Notes: generated by a model from the letters alone, not told the origin. Positions 1-7,656 are shown, numbered from the stretch's first letter. The stretch is 20,097 nt of DNA from an uncultured Caulobacter sp. (GCA_937991555.1 CALKHU010000113.1:1-20097); one strand, 5' to 3'. Program-made: numbers and translations.

Positions 1-1608
1 GCGGTCGATCGCCGGCAGCAGGGCGCGAAGCACGCCGCACGAGGCGCCGACGATGACGACCTGGGCGTCGTCGGCCAGGATGCGGCGCAGGAAGTCGCCG
101 AGCGCAAAGGCGCCGGTCGGGTCGACCATCGGCGTGTCCTCCATCCTCAGCACATAGGCGCGGCGGCGGGCCCCGATCTGGTCGAGGGCGTCCTTCAGCA
201 CGCTGGCGCTGCCGAAGAACAGCGGCCCCCGGAAGGTGATCACCGCCACGTCGTCGGGCAGGCCCTGGTTGGGGGCGTAGCGCGGCTCGCGGCCGGGCGT
301 CAGATCGTCCTCGTCGGCCTCGATCAGCGCCGCGCCGCCGTCGACGGTCGACAGGCCCGCCATGCGGTGCATGAACACGAAGGCGGCCAGCACCATGCCG
401 ACCTCAATGGCCACGGTCAGGTCGACCAGCACGGTCAGGCCGAAGGTCGCCAGCAGCACCAGCCGGTTGCCGTTGTCGGTGCGCAGGATCATGCCGAAGC
501 GGTGCGCCTCGGCCATGTTCAGGGCCACCACCACCAGGATGGCGGCCAGCACGGCAAGCGGCACGAAGCTCATGACGGGCGCCAGCGCCAGCATGAAGAC
601 CAGCAGAAAGACCGCGTGCAGCATCCCCGCGACGGGCGAGCGGGCGCCCGAGCGGATGTTGGTCGCCGTGCGGGCGATGGCGCCGGTCGCCGGCAGGCCG
701 CCGACCGCGGCGGAGGCCACATTGGCCACGCCCTGGGCGACCAGCTCGATGTTCGAGCGGTGCCGCCGGCCGGTCATCTGGTCGGCGACGACCGCGGACA
801 GAAGGGATTCGACGCCGGCCAGCAGGGCGATGGTGAAGGCGCTGGGCAGCAGTTCGCGCGCCTTGTCCCAGGTCCAGAAGTCCAGGCTCGGCGTCGGCAG
901 GGCGGAGGGCACGCCGCCGAACCGCGACCCGATGGTCTCGACCGGCAGGCCCGCCGCCGCGACCAGCACCGCCGCCGCCACCGTGACGATCAGGAAGCCC
1001 GGCAGCTTCGGCGCATAGCGGCGCAGCAGCAGGATGGCCGCCAGGCAGCCGAAGGCCAGCCCGAAGGCGGCCGGGTTCAGCGTGTCGCGGACGGCCCACA
1101 GCGCCTCCAGCTTGGCCACGAACTCGGCCGGCACGCTGTCGGCCGTCAGGCCGAGGAAGTCTTTCACCTGGCTGGCCATGATGATGACGGCGATGCCGCT
1201 GGTGAAACCGGTGGTGACCGGGTCGGGGATGTACTTGATCAACGTCCCGACCCGGGCGAGGCCCGCGACGATCAGGATGGCGCCGGCCATCAATGTCGCC
1301 ATCAGCAGGCCGTCATAGCCGTGCTTGCTGATCACCCCGTACACGATGACCACGAAGGCGCCGGTCGGACCGCCGATCTGGAACCGGCTGCCGCCGAGCG
1401 CGGAGATCAGGAAACCGGCCACCACGGCGGTGATCAGCCCGACCTCGGGCTTGGCTCCCGACGCGATGGCCAGGGCCATGGCCAACGGCAGGGCGACGAT
1501 GGCGACGGTCAGGCCGGCGACGGCGTCAGCGCGGACATCGGCGGGGCCGTACCCCTGGCGCAGGACCGTGATGGTCTTGGGTACGAAGAGCCGCCAGTCG
1601 CGCCACAT
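1..1608 (-). CDS. SulP family anion transporter with STAS domain (3' end cut by window)
   Basis: The reading frame runs from an ATG at 1608 off the left edge of the window, giving 536 visible residues. SulP proteins move sulfate, bicarbonate or other anions across the inner membrane. The N-terminal part reads as successive hydrophobic helices with the family's conserved stretches, such as AGLTVAIVALPLAMALAIA near residue 30 and FQIGGPTGAFVVIVYGVI near residue 80. The last ~100 residues form a cytoplasmic STAS domain, with MVDPTGAFAL matching the D-x-T/S-G anti-sigma-antagonist-like loop. Only a short C-terminal tail should be missing. The start lies 12 nt after the XRE gene stop, so the two are very probably one operon. 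Substrate cannot be assigned; nothing nearby belongs to sulfur assimilation or carbon fixation. Confidence 0.93.
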   Translation of the reverse strand, partial: MWRDWRLFVPKTITVLRQGYGPADVRADAVAGLTVAIVALPLAMALAIASGAKPEVGLITAVVAGFLISALGGSRFQIGGPTGAFVVIVYGVISKHGYDGLLMATLMAGAILIVAGLARVGTLIKYIPDPVTTGFTSGIAVIIMASQVKDFLGLTADSVPAEFVAKLEALWAVRDTLNPAAFGLAFGCLAAILLLRRYAPKLPGFLIVTVAAAVLVAAAGLPVETIGSRFGGVPSALPTPSLDFWTWDKARELLPSAFTIALLAGVESLLSAVVADQMTGRRHRSNIELVAQGVANVASAAVGGLPATGAIARTATNIRSGARSPVAGMLHAVFLLVFMLALAPVMSFVPLAVLAAILVVVALNMAEAHRFGMILRTDNGNRLVLLATFGLTVLVDLTVAIEVGMVLAAFVFMHRMAGLSTVDGGAALIEADEDDLTPGREPRYAPNQGLPDDVAVITFRGPLFFGSASVLKDALDQIGARRRAYVLRMEDTPMVDPTGAFALGDFLRRILADDAQVVIVGASCGVLRALLPAIDR

Positions 1609-1620
1609 TGTCGCCTGTCC

Positions 1621-1872
1621 CTATGTCCTGTCGATCAGCCGGACTCCGCGGCCGGTTCCCTGGCTCGGCGCGCCCTCGACGATGAGTTCGACGCCGGCGT
1701 TCGAGAGCGCGGTCACCACCTTCTCCAGGCTGTCGACCACGGCGCGGACGGAGCCTTCGCAGGCCTCCATCCGCTGGATAGTGGGCGCCGACAGGCCCGA
1801 CAGCCGCGCCAGCTCCCGCTGGTCGATGCCCAGAAGCGCCCTGGCGGCGCGGATCTGCGGTCCGGTGATCAT
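1621..1872 (-). CDS. Small XRE-family helix-turn-helix regulator
   Basis: This 83-residue protein has one HTH_3/Cro-C1 domain at about residues 5-60. It shows the typical pattern of IRAARALLGIDQRELARLSG as the first helices and APTIQRMEACEG as the recognition region. The C-terminal ~20 residues are short and have no obvious ligand domain. It lies immediately upstream of the SulP gene on the same strand with a 12-nt gap. A palindromic operator candidate overlaps its own promoter at 1887-1903. I infer that it autoregulates itself and the transporter. The Shine-Dalgarno before the ATG is weak (only GAG about 8 nt upstream). Confidence 0.85.
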   Translation of the reverse strand: MITGPQIRAARALLGIDQRELARLSGLSAPTIQRMEACEGSVRAVVDSLEKVVTALSNAGVELIVEGAPSQGTGRGVRLIDRT

Positions 1873-1886
1873 GTGAGTCTCATTGA

Positions 1887-1916
1887 TGATATATCAGATA
1901 TCACACAAGATGTGCA
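1887..1916 (-). promoter_or_regulatory. Promoter and palindromic operator of the XRE-SulP operon
   Basis: On the minus strand, TGCACA (1916-1911) and TATATC (1893-1888) are separated by 17 nt and resemble -35 and -10 elements. The AT-rich block 1887-1903 reads TGATATATCAGATATCA. Its first ten bases are a perfect palindrome, and the whole contains TGATAT-N5-ATATCA. The palindrome covers the -10 box, where a repressor would block RNA polymerase. The assignment to the neighbouring XRE protein is inferred from position. Confidence 0.5.
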
Positions 1917-1929
1917 GGGTTTCCTGCGT

Positions 1930-2136
1930 CTAGGACGCGAAGCCGTCCGGATAGCTCTCCCGAGCCTCCTCGTCGGTGATCACCTGCGTGCCGCGCGGGG
2001 TCTCTTCCCACCAGGCCTGGCAGGCGTCGCAGCGATAGAGCACGGCGCCGCCGGCGTTGGCGCCAAGCCGGTTCGGCAGCCGTCCGTCGACCAGCCACTG
2101 CCGCCGGCAGGTCTCGCAGCCGCGCTTCCGGGCCAT
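1930..2136 (-). CDS. Small CxxC...CxxC zinc-ribbon-like protein coupled to purN
   Basis: This 68-residue protein starts MARKRGCETC. It has two CxxC pairs, C7/C10 and C36/C39, separated by 25 residues, with aromatic residues after the second pair (CDACQAWWEE). This is the layout of a zinc ribbon. There is no signal peptide or membrane segment, so it should be cytosolic. The ATG shares its A with the purN TGA (sequence TGATG), so translation is probably coupled to purN. I do not recognise a named family with certainty. A role in RNA or protein binding is possible but not shown. A longer reading from 2301 in the same frame would lie inside purN and is rejected. Confidence 0.7.
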   Translation of the reverse strand: MARKRGCETCRRQWLVDGRLPNRLGANAGGAVLYRCDACQAWWEETPRGTQVITDEEARESYPDGFAS

Positions 2137-2714
2137 CAGCCGGTCACCAGTTTCGCCAGCGCCGCCGGATAAAGCCGGTGCTCGGCGTCCAGCACCCGCG
2201 CGGCCAGGGTCTCCGGCGTGTCGCCCGCCAGCACCGGCACGGCGGCCTGGTCGATGACCGGCCCCTCGTCGACGCCGACGGTGACCAGATGCGCCGTGCA
2301 CCCCGCCTCGGCGTCGCCCGCTTCGATGGCCCGGCGATGGGTGTCCAGGCCCGGATACTTCGGCAGCAGCGAGGGGTGGATGTTGATCATCCGTCCGGCC
2401 CAGGCCTCGACGAGGAAGGGCGTCAGCACCCGCATGTAGCCGGCCAGGGCGACGTACTGGACGCCCGCCGCGCGCAGGGCCGCGTCGATAGCCCGCTCAT
2501 GGGCCTCGCGGTCGGCGCCGAAGTCCTTGCTGGGAACCGCCAGCGTCGGCACGCCCGCCGCCTCCGCCAGGGCCAGGCCCTCGGCATCGGCCCTGTTGGA
2601 AACGACCAGCACGACTTCGTACGGACAGTCGGCCGCCTTCGCCGCCTCGATGAGGGCGCTCATGTTCGAGCCGCGGCCGCTGATGAGGACGGCGACTTTC
2701 GCGCGGCCCGTCAT
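2136..2714 (-). CDS. purN: Phosphoribosylglycinamide formyltransferase PurN
   Basis: PurN transfers a formyl group from 10-formyl-tetrahydrofolate to GAR, the third step of purine synthesis, in the cytosol. The protein begins MTGRAKVAVLISGRGSNMSAL, where SGRGSN is the phosphate-binding loop. The folate and catalytic region INIHPSLLPKYPGLDTH holds the active-site Asn and His. GVDEGPVI holds the catalytic Asp. The start chosen at 2714 gives 192 residues, normal for the family. The same frame is open back to 2861, but that extension is translated from the palindromic repeat at 2723-2827 and is not conserved-looking protein. It lies downstream of purM and overlaps the zinc-ribbon gene by one base. 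Confidence 0.96.
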   Translation of the reverse strand: MTGRAKVAVLISGRGSNMSALIEAAKAADCPYEVVLVVSNRADAEGLALAEAAGVPTLAVPSKDFGADREAHERAIDAALRAAGVQYVALAGYMRVLTPFLVEAWAGRMINIHPSLLPKYPGLDTHRRAIEAGDAEAGCTAHLVTVGVDEGPVIDQAAVPVLAGDTPETLAARVLDAEHRLYPAALAKLVTG

Positions 2715-2722
2715 GGCGTGGT

Positions 2723-2827
2723 TGCGTGGTTCGACACGCGCTTCGCGCTGCTCACCATGACGTATGTGGGAAGCGCTTCTGAACACGTCATCCTGAGCAG
2801 GCCCGAAGGGCCGTGTCGAAGGACGCA
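2723..2827. repeat. Intergenic palindromic repeat, copy 1 (purM-purN gap)
   Basis: About 105 bp forming one large imperfect palindrome. The left arm, 2723-2763, begins TGCGTGGTTCGACACG; the right arm, 2785-2827, ends GTGTCGAAGGACGCA. The arms match over nearly their full length around a ~20-nt centre. Each arm also carries its own small hairpin, such as GGCCCGAAGGGCC at 2800-2812. A second copy lies at 5150-5255. In transcribed form it would be a long hairpin between purM and purN. It looks like a REP/BIME-type dispersed element and contains no gene. Confidence 0.85.
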
Positions 2828-2832
2828 GGGCA

Positions 2833-3858
2833 TCAGGCCGAGGCCAGCTCGCCGCAGACAAACGCGTCCTCGCCGGCGTCCAGCAGGGCCTCGAGCACCT
2901 CCGGCGCCTCGTCGCGGCCGACGATCAGCAGCAGGCCGACGCCGCAGTTGAAGGTGCGGCGCATCTCGTGCTCGGCGATGCCGCCGGTGTCCTGCAGCCA
3001 CCGGAACACGGCCGGAATCTCCCAGGCGTTCCAGTCGAAGCGCGGGACCAGCCCCTCGGCGATGGCGCGGGGCGGGTTCTCGATCAGCCCGCCGCCGGTG
3101 ATGTGGGCCAGGCCCTTGATGCGGCCGGCCTTGATCAGGTCCATCGTCGACTTCACGTAGATCCGGGTCGGCGCCATCAGCGCCTGGGCCAGAGTCAGCG
3201 AAGCGTCCCACGGGCAGGGGGCGTCCCAGGTCAGGCCCGAGCGCTCGACCACCTTGCGCACCATCGAATAGCCGTTGCTGTGCGGGCCGCTGGACGCGAG
3301 GCCGATCAGCATGTCGCCGGCCCGCTGCCGGTCCAGCTTCGGCAGCACGCCGTCGCGGTTGACGGCGCCGACGTTGAAGCCGGCCAGGTCGTATTCGCCG
3401 TCGGCGTACATGCCGGGCATCTCGGCCGTCTCCCCGCCGACCAGCGCGCAGCCGGCCAGCCTGCAGCCCTCGGCGATGCCGGCCACGACCCGCGTCGCGG
3501 TGGCCACGTCGAGCTTGCCGGTGGCGAAGTAGTCGAGGAACAGCAGCGGCTCGGCGCCCTGGGCCAGCAGGTCGTTGACGCACATGGCCACCAGGTCGAT
3601 GCCGACGGTGTCGTGCAGACCGGTCTCGATGGCGATCTTCAGCTTGGTGCCGACGCCGTCGGTCGTCGAGACCAGCAGCGGATCCTCGTAGCCGGCGGCC
3701 TTGAGGTCGAACAGCGCGCCGAAGCCGCCGAGGCCGCCGGCCACGCCGGGACGGGCGGTGGCCTTGGCCAGCGGCTTGATAGCCTCGACGAGGGCGTTGC
3801 CGGCGTCGATGTCGACGCCCGCCTGGGCGTAGGTGAGGCCGTTCGGCCGATCGGTCAT
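2833..3858 (-). CDS. purM: Phosphoribosylformylglycinamidine cyclo-ligase PurM
   Basis: PurM (AIR synthetase) closes FGAM to AIR with ATP, the fifth step of purine synthesis. The 341-residue length is usual. Visible family motifs include DGVGTKLKIA (about residue 67), the metal/ATP region CVNDLLAQGAEPLLFLDYFA (about residue 92), GGETAEMPGMY (about residue 140), and AHITGGGLIENPPR in the C-terminal half. It is the first gene of the purM-purN-zinc-ribbon run, although 118 nt including a palindromic repeat separate it from purN. It is divergent from rnd across a 94-nt gap with no clear Shine-Dalgarno before its ATG. Confidence 0.97.
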   Translation of the reverse strand: MTDRPNGLTYAQAGVDIDAGNALVEAIKPLAKATARPGVAGGLGGFGALFDLKAAGYEDPLLVSTTDGVGTKLKIAIETGLHDTVGIDLVAMCVNDLLAQGAEPLLFLDYFATGKLDVATATRVVAGIAEGCRLAGCALVGGETAEMPGMYADGEYDLAGFNVGAVNRDGVLPKLDRQRAGDMLIGLASSGPHSNGYSMVRKVVERSGLTWDAPCPWDASLTLAQALMAPTRIYVKSTMDLIKAGRIKGLAHITGGGLIENPPRAIAEGLVPRFDWNAWEIPAVFRWLQDTGGIAEHEMRRTFNCGVGLLLIVGRDEAPEVLEALLDAGEDAFVCGELASA

Positions 3859-3915
3859 GACGGAGTCTTCAGTGCAACTGCGGCTATGAAATTCAGGCGG
3901 GAAAAGCCTTGCCTC

Positions 3916-3946
3916 TTGCAGACTCGGCCCCGCGCGGGGCTATAGC
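3916..3946 (+). promoter_or_regulatory. Candidate promoter of rnd, possibly giving a leaderless mRNA
   Basis: TTGCAG at 3916-3921 and TATAGC at 3941-3946 resemble -35 and -10 boxes, though with a long 19-nt spacer. The spacer contains a perfect 14-bp palindrome, GCCCCGCGCGGGGC (3927-3940). Transcription would begin about seven bases after TATAGC, at or next to the rnd ATG at 3953. No Shine-Dalgarno precedes that ATG, which fits a leaderless transcript. Confidence 0.3.
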
Positions 3947-3952
3947 TAGCCG

Positions 3953-5131
3953 ATGCAGCCGATTACCACCACCGCCGAACTGGCGGAATTCTGCAAGTCT
4001 TTGAAAGACCAGCCGTTTATCGCCGTGGACACCGAGTTCATGCGCGAGACGACCTATTGGCCGAAGCTCTGCCTGATCCAGGTCGCCGGTCCCAACGGCG
4101 CCGAGGCCTGCATCGACCCGCTGGCCGAGGACATCGAGCTCAATCCGCTGCTCGACATCCTGCGCGACGAGCGCGTGCTGAAGGTGTTCCACGCCGCCCG
4201 CCAGGACGTCGAGATCTTCAACAACCTGGGCGCCATGCCGCGGCCGCTGTTCGACACCCAGATCGCCGGCATGGCGGCGGGTTTCGGCGAGCAGATCGCC
4301 TACGACGCCCTGGTCCGCCAGATGCTGAAGATCGAGCTCGACAAGTCGAGCCGCTTCACCGACTGGGCGCGCCGTCCGCTGAGCGACAACCAGCTGACCT
4401 ACGCCCTCGCCGACGTCACCCACCTCGCCCGCCTGTTCCCGATGCTGCGCGACCGTCTCGAACGCGGCGGACGGCTCGCCTGGGTCGAGGAGGAGATGGC
4501 GGCGCTCACCGATCCGGCGATGTACGACGTCGATCCGGAGAACGCCTGGAAGCGTCTCAAGCCGCGCAAGCACACCGCTAAGTATCTGGCCGTTTTCAAG
4601 GCCGTCGCCGCCTGGCGCGAACGCACGGCCCAGCAGCGCGACCAGCCGCGCGGCCGCATCCTCAAGGATGACGCGATCGACGAACTGGCCGCCCAGGCGC
4701 CGACCGACGCCGCCGCGCTCGACCGCCTGCGCGGCGTGCCGAAGGGCTTCTCGGGCAGCAAGTTCGGCCCGGACCTGCTCGCCGCGATCAAGGAAAGCCT
4801 CAAGGATCCGGAGGGTTACGCCCCGAAGATCGACCGCGAGCGGGGTCCGCAGAACGCCGCCGCCGGCGCCATCGTCGAGCTGCTCAAGGTGCTGCTCAAG
4901 GCGCGGTCGGAAGACGCCGGCGTGGCCAGCAAGCTGATCGCCACCGTCTCGGACCTCGAGAAGATCGCCAACGACGACAACGCCGATGTCGGCGCCCTGC
5001 ACGGCTGGCGCCGCGACGCGTTCGGGGCCGACGCCCTGAAGCTCAAGCGCGGCGAACTGGCCCTGGTCCTCGACGGCGCCCGCGTGCGGGTCGTCGAGGT
5101 GCGCCGCGCGCCGAAGGCGGCGGCGGGGTAG
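3953..5131 (+). CDS. rnd: Ribonuclease D
   Basis: RNase D is a cytosolic 3'-5' exoribonuclease that trims tRNA precursors and other structured RNAs. The DEDDy exonuclease domain fills about residues 1-175. Exo I is VDTEF with D26 and E28. Exo II is FHAARQDVEIFNNLG with D85. Exo III is YALAD with Y150 and D154. An HRDC RNA/DNA-binding domain follows at about residues 205-290 (FKAVAAWRERTAQQRDQPRG onward). The last ~100 residues are a second helical part, as in full-length RNase D. At 392 residues the length is typical. The ATG at 3953 has no ribosome-binding site but sits just after a TATAGC box. Downstream is repeat copy 2. Confidence 0.96.
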   Translation: MQPITTTAELAEFCKSLKDQPFIAVDTEFMRETTYWPKLCLIQVAGPNGAEACIDPLAEDIELNPLLDILRDERVLKVFHAARQDVEIFNNLGAMPRPLFDTQIAGMAAGFGEQIAYDALVRQMLKIELDKSSRFTDWARRPLSDNQLTYALADVTHLARLFPMLRDRLERGGRLAWVEEEMAALTDPAMYDVDPENAWKRLKPRKHTAKYLAVFKAVAAWRERTAQQRDQPRGRILKDDAIDELAAQAPTDAAALDRLRGVPKGFSGSKFGPDLLAAIKESLKDPEGYAPKIDRERGPQNAAAGAIVELLKVLLKARSEDAGVASKLIATVSDLEKIANDDNADVGALHGWRRDAFGADALKLKRGELALVLDGARVRVVEVRRAPKAAAG

Positions 5132-5149
5132 GGGCGACCGCAGGCGCTT

Positions 5150-5255
5150 TGCGTGCTTCGACACGCGCCTCCGGCGCTGCTCAGCATGACCTAGGTGGAT
5201 CGATCTTTGACCACGTCATCCTGAGCAGCCGCGAAGCGGCGTGTCGAAGGACGCA
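5150..5255. repeat. Intergenic palindromic repeat, copy 2 (rnd-HAD gap)
   Basis: About 106 bp, clearly the same element as at 2723-2827. The left arm is 5150-5190 (TGCGTGCTTCGACACG...CATGAC) and the right arm 5213-5255 (CGTCATCCTGAGCAG...TCGAAGGACGCA). The arm ends and the CATCCTGAGCAG block are nearly identical to copy 1, while the loop and the small inner hairpins differ. Compensating changes keep the inner hairpins paired, for example GCCGCGAAGCGGC at 5228-5240 against GGCCCGAAGGGCC in copy 1. The element lies just after the rnd stop and could act as a 3'-end hairpin. Confidence 0.85.
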
Positions 5256-5330
5256 CGGCTGATCGGCCAGGTGAGTTTCTCGGAAACCTCCAAGGCGCTA
5301 TGTGTCCTGTCCAACGAGACGGGAACTCCA

Positions 5331-6176
5331 ATGTCCGATCCGCGCCTTACGGCCATCATCTACGACTTCGACGGCACGCTCGCCCGCGGCAACATGCAGG
5401 AGACGAGCTTCATTCCCGAACTGCTCGGCATGACGCCCAAGCAGTTCTGGGCCGACACCGTGAAGCCGCGGACCATCGCCGCCGACGGCGACGACATCCT
5501 GATGTACATGCAGCTGATGCTGCAGACCGCCCGCGAGAAGGGCGTCCAGGTCACCCGCCAGATCCTGCGCGACCACGGCAAGGACGTGCCGCTGTTCGAG
5601 GGCCTGCGCGACGAGAGCTGGTTCGACCGCATCAACGCCTTCGGCGCCCACTACGGCCTGACGGTGCAGCATTTCATCCTGTCGAGCGGCCTCGCCGAGA
5701 TGATCGAGGGCTGCCCGATCCACCACCGCTTCGCGCACGTCTTCGCCAGCAAGTACGTGTTCGACGACCAGGACGTGGCCGTGTGGCCGGCCGTGGGCAT
5801 CAACTACACGACCAAGACCCAGTACCTGTTCCGCATCAACAAGGGCGTGCACAACAACTGGGAGCACGAGCGCATCAACCGCTACATGCCCGACGAGGAC
5901 CGCCCGGTGCCGTTCGAGCGGATGATCTTCATCGGCGACGGCGACACCGACGTGCCGACCATGAAGATGATGCACACCAAGGGCGGCCACTCCATCGCCG
6001 CCTATGACCCGCGCACCGAGCCCAACGACCAGACCAAGCTCCACCGCCTGATCAGCGACGACCGCGTCAACTTCGTCGCCGCCGCCGACTATCGCGAGGG
6101 CTCGGCGATGGACCTGATCGTTAAGGGCATCCTCGGCCGCATCGCGGTGCGCGAGAGAACAATGCCGGCGGGGTAG
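5331..6176 (+). CDS. HAD-superfamily phosphatase
   Basis: This 281-residue protein carries all four HAD motifs. Motif I is YDFDGTL with nucleophile D12 and acid/base D14. Motif II is FILSSG around S118-S119. Motif III is the lysine K162 in YTTKTQYLF. Motif IV is GDGDTDVP with D203 and D207. The long insert between motifs I and II is a helical cap, as in phosphoserine-phosphatase-like members. The substrate cannot be read from the sequence. I chose ATG 5331 because the next upstream in-frame starts lie in the palindromic repeat and give an unlikely leader. The gene converges with the esterase gene across only 17 nt. Confidence 0.88.
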   Translation: MSDPRLTAIIYDFDGTLARGNMQETSFIPELLGMTPKQFWADTVKPRTIAADGDDILMYMQLMLQTAREKGVQVTRQILRDHGKDVPLFEGLRDESWFDRINAFGAHYGLTVQHFILSSGLAEMIEGCPIHHRFAHVFASKYVFDDQDVAVWPAVGINYTTKTQYLFRINKGVHNNWEHERINRYMPDEDRPVPFERMIFIGDGDTDVPTMKMMHTKGGHSIAAYDPRTEPNDQTKLHRLISDDRVNFVAAADYREGSAMDLIVKGILGRIAVRERTMPAG

Positions 6177-6193
6177 GCGACGAGAGGCTCCGC

Positions 6194-7552
6194 TCAGACC
6201 GGACGCGAGGGCGTCAGGGCTTCGGCATAGACGATCACATCATACAGCGATGCCGTCGGCATCGACTGGCCGTAGCTCAGGGCCTGCCAGCGCGGCGCCG
6301 CGTATCCGGGCCAGTCGAGGCTGTAGGGAAGACGACGCCACGCCCTCGCCGGTTCGGTGTCCGGCATGTCGCGAAGGGACACCCAGAACGATCCCTCCCG
6401 GACCTTGCCGAGGAGTCCGGCCGGTCGTCCGCCCGTACCGTCCCAGCTGATGACGGCTGTGGGCTCGGTGGCCTCCGGGAAGGCGGCGAACGGCGACGCC
6501 GGGACGGCGTTGAACCGCGCCGAGCCGTATTCGACCACCACCGCCCGGTAGGCGTCGCCAAGCCGCCTGCGCAACTGCGCTCCCGTTGGCAGGAAGGTCG
6601 TTCCCTCGAAGCGCTCCGCGACCACATGGTTGTTGTGCGCCCACAGCGCCGCCGCGCCGTCCATCGGCGCGTTGAGCACATTGTCCGCCATGAAGCCGTC
6701 GCGCCGGGCGTAGTAGGCCTCTGCGTCGCCCGTGACCTTTCCGTCAGAGGTCTCCATCTCGAAAGCTTTCAGTCCCTGCCAGGCGGTGCGCGCGGCGTAG
6801 ATCGCGTCACGGCTTGCGTCCGCCTTGGCGAGGGCGGCCCGGACCGCTTCGAGCGCCGTCATGGCCTCTAGCAATTGCGCTGTGGTGAGGGACTTGATGA
6901 GCGCCGGAAAGCGCAGCGCCTGGGCCTGTGGCGACAGGATCGGCCGGAGGCTCGCCGCCAGTCGCTCTGCCTCCGCCGGGTTGACGGTCCGAAGCGCCGA
7001 GAAGGCGGTTGCCGCGTCCTCGGCGGTCGCCTGGCAATCGATGCCGAAGATGCGCACCGGCGCCGCGGCCGTCCGGTTCCACTGCCGCAGCCAGTCGAGC
7101 AGGTCGGCGACGGCCTCGGTCTTCACCACCCTGAAGACCTTGGCGGTGCGCAACCTGTCACGGGCGCTCCCCGAACCGCCCTGGATAAAGGCGTCAAGTT
7201 CGCGCCCCCCCGGCGCATTGACCTCCAGCAACACGGTCCTGATGGCGCCGTCACGGATCAGGCCCTTGATGATCGCCGACTTCACGGCGGCGTCGTCATG
7301 GCTCCCGTGGGTCGCTTCGCCAAGGCCGATCACACGGGCCCCGGCAAGCGCCCGGGACAACGGCGGTGTCCACACGGAATCCGGGTTGTCGAGGTCGAAA
7401 CCGTGCGCATTGGCCTTCAGCCACGGCAGAACGGCGGCCTCGGTGCGGTAGCGTCGCCACGCATCTGCGCCCAGCCAGCCGCCGCCCAGCGCCGCCGCGG
7501 CTCCCGCGGCCGTGAGGAAGGCCCGCCTCGAAACCCCGACCCGTAACGCCAC
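6194..7552 (-). CDS. Erythromycin-esterase-family protein with Tat signal
   Basis: This 452-residue protein belongs to the erythromycin esterase (EreA/EreC-like) hydrolase family. It has the family active-site motif GLGEATHGS with E79 and H82, then VLLEVN, and later LWAHNNHVV with another conserved His. The start is placed at GTG 7552, with GGGAGGGG 5-6 nt upstream. This puts a twin-arginine signal, VSRRAFLTAAGAAAALGGG, at residues 7-25, so a folded export route is likely. A longer start at 7624 would bury that signal behind 24 residues. Most chromosomal family members are not proven macrolide esterases, so resistance should not be assumed. It is last in the minus-strand run after the PLP enzyme, but probably has its own promoter at 7588-7615. 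Confidence 0.85.
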   Translation of the reverse strand: MALRVGVSRRAFLTAAGAAAALGGGWLGADAWRRYRTEAAVLPWLKANAHGFDLDNPDSVWTPPLSRALAGARVIGLGEATHGSHDDAAVKSAIIKGLIRDGAIRTVLLEVNAPGGRELDAFIQGGSGSARDRLRTAKVFRVVKTEAVADLLDWLRQWNRTAAAPVRIFGIDCQATAEDAATAFSALRTVNPAEAERLAASLRPILSPQAQALRFPALIKSLTTAQLLEAMTALEAVRAALAKADASRDAIYAARTAWQGLKAFEMETSDGKVTGDAEAYYARRDGFMADNVLNAPMDGAAALWAHNNHVVAERFEGTTFLPTGAQLRRRLGDAYRAVVVEYGSARFNAVPASPFAAFPEATEPTAVISWDGTGGRPAGLLGKVREGSFWVSLRDMPDTEPARAWRRLPYSLDWPGYAAPRWQALSYGQSMPTASLYDVIVYAEALTPSRPV

Positions 7553-7587
7553 CGTGCCCCTCCCGCAGCCGCCTCTCGGTCGCGGCA

Positions 7588-7615
7588 AGTCTAGGAAAGA
7601 GTCGCACGATCGCAA
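7588..7615 (-). promoter_or_regulatory. Candidate promoter of the erythromycin-esterase-like gene
   Basis: On the minus strand TTGCGA (7615-7610) and TAGACT (7593-7588) are 16 nt apart, in the 104-nt gap between the PLP enzyme stop and the GTG at 7552. The -10 to start distance is about 35 nt, leaving room for the observed GGGAGGGG ribosome site. The assignment rests on hexamer similarity only. Confidence 0.35.
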
Positions 7616-7656
7616 TGCCCACAAAACGGGGGCTGCTGGCCGGTCCTTTTGCGCCG

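Noticed and set aside
367..2172. A 601-codon plus-strand open frame opposite SulP, XRE and the zinc-ribbon gene
   Set aside because: Its product is low-complexity His/Gln/Asp/Gly/Arg sequence spanning several genes on the other strand. This is the usual antisense effect of third-position GC bias.
2715..2861. A 49-residue N-terminal extension of PurN
   Set aside because: It is translated from the palindromic repeat. The normal PurN start is ATG 2714.
3893..5164. A 423-codon minus-strand open frame opposite rnd
   Set aside because: RNase D with all DEDDy motifs is on the plus strand; the antisense product is compositionally biased.
5241..5330. A 30-residue N-terminal extension of the HAD protein
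   Set aside because: It begins in the second copy of the repeat. ATG 5331 places the DxDGT motif at residue 12, as expected.
6194..7552. Macrolide resistance gene
   Set aside because: Family membership is clear, but the Tat signal and the chromosomal context do not support a resistance call.
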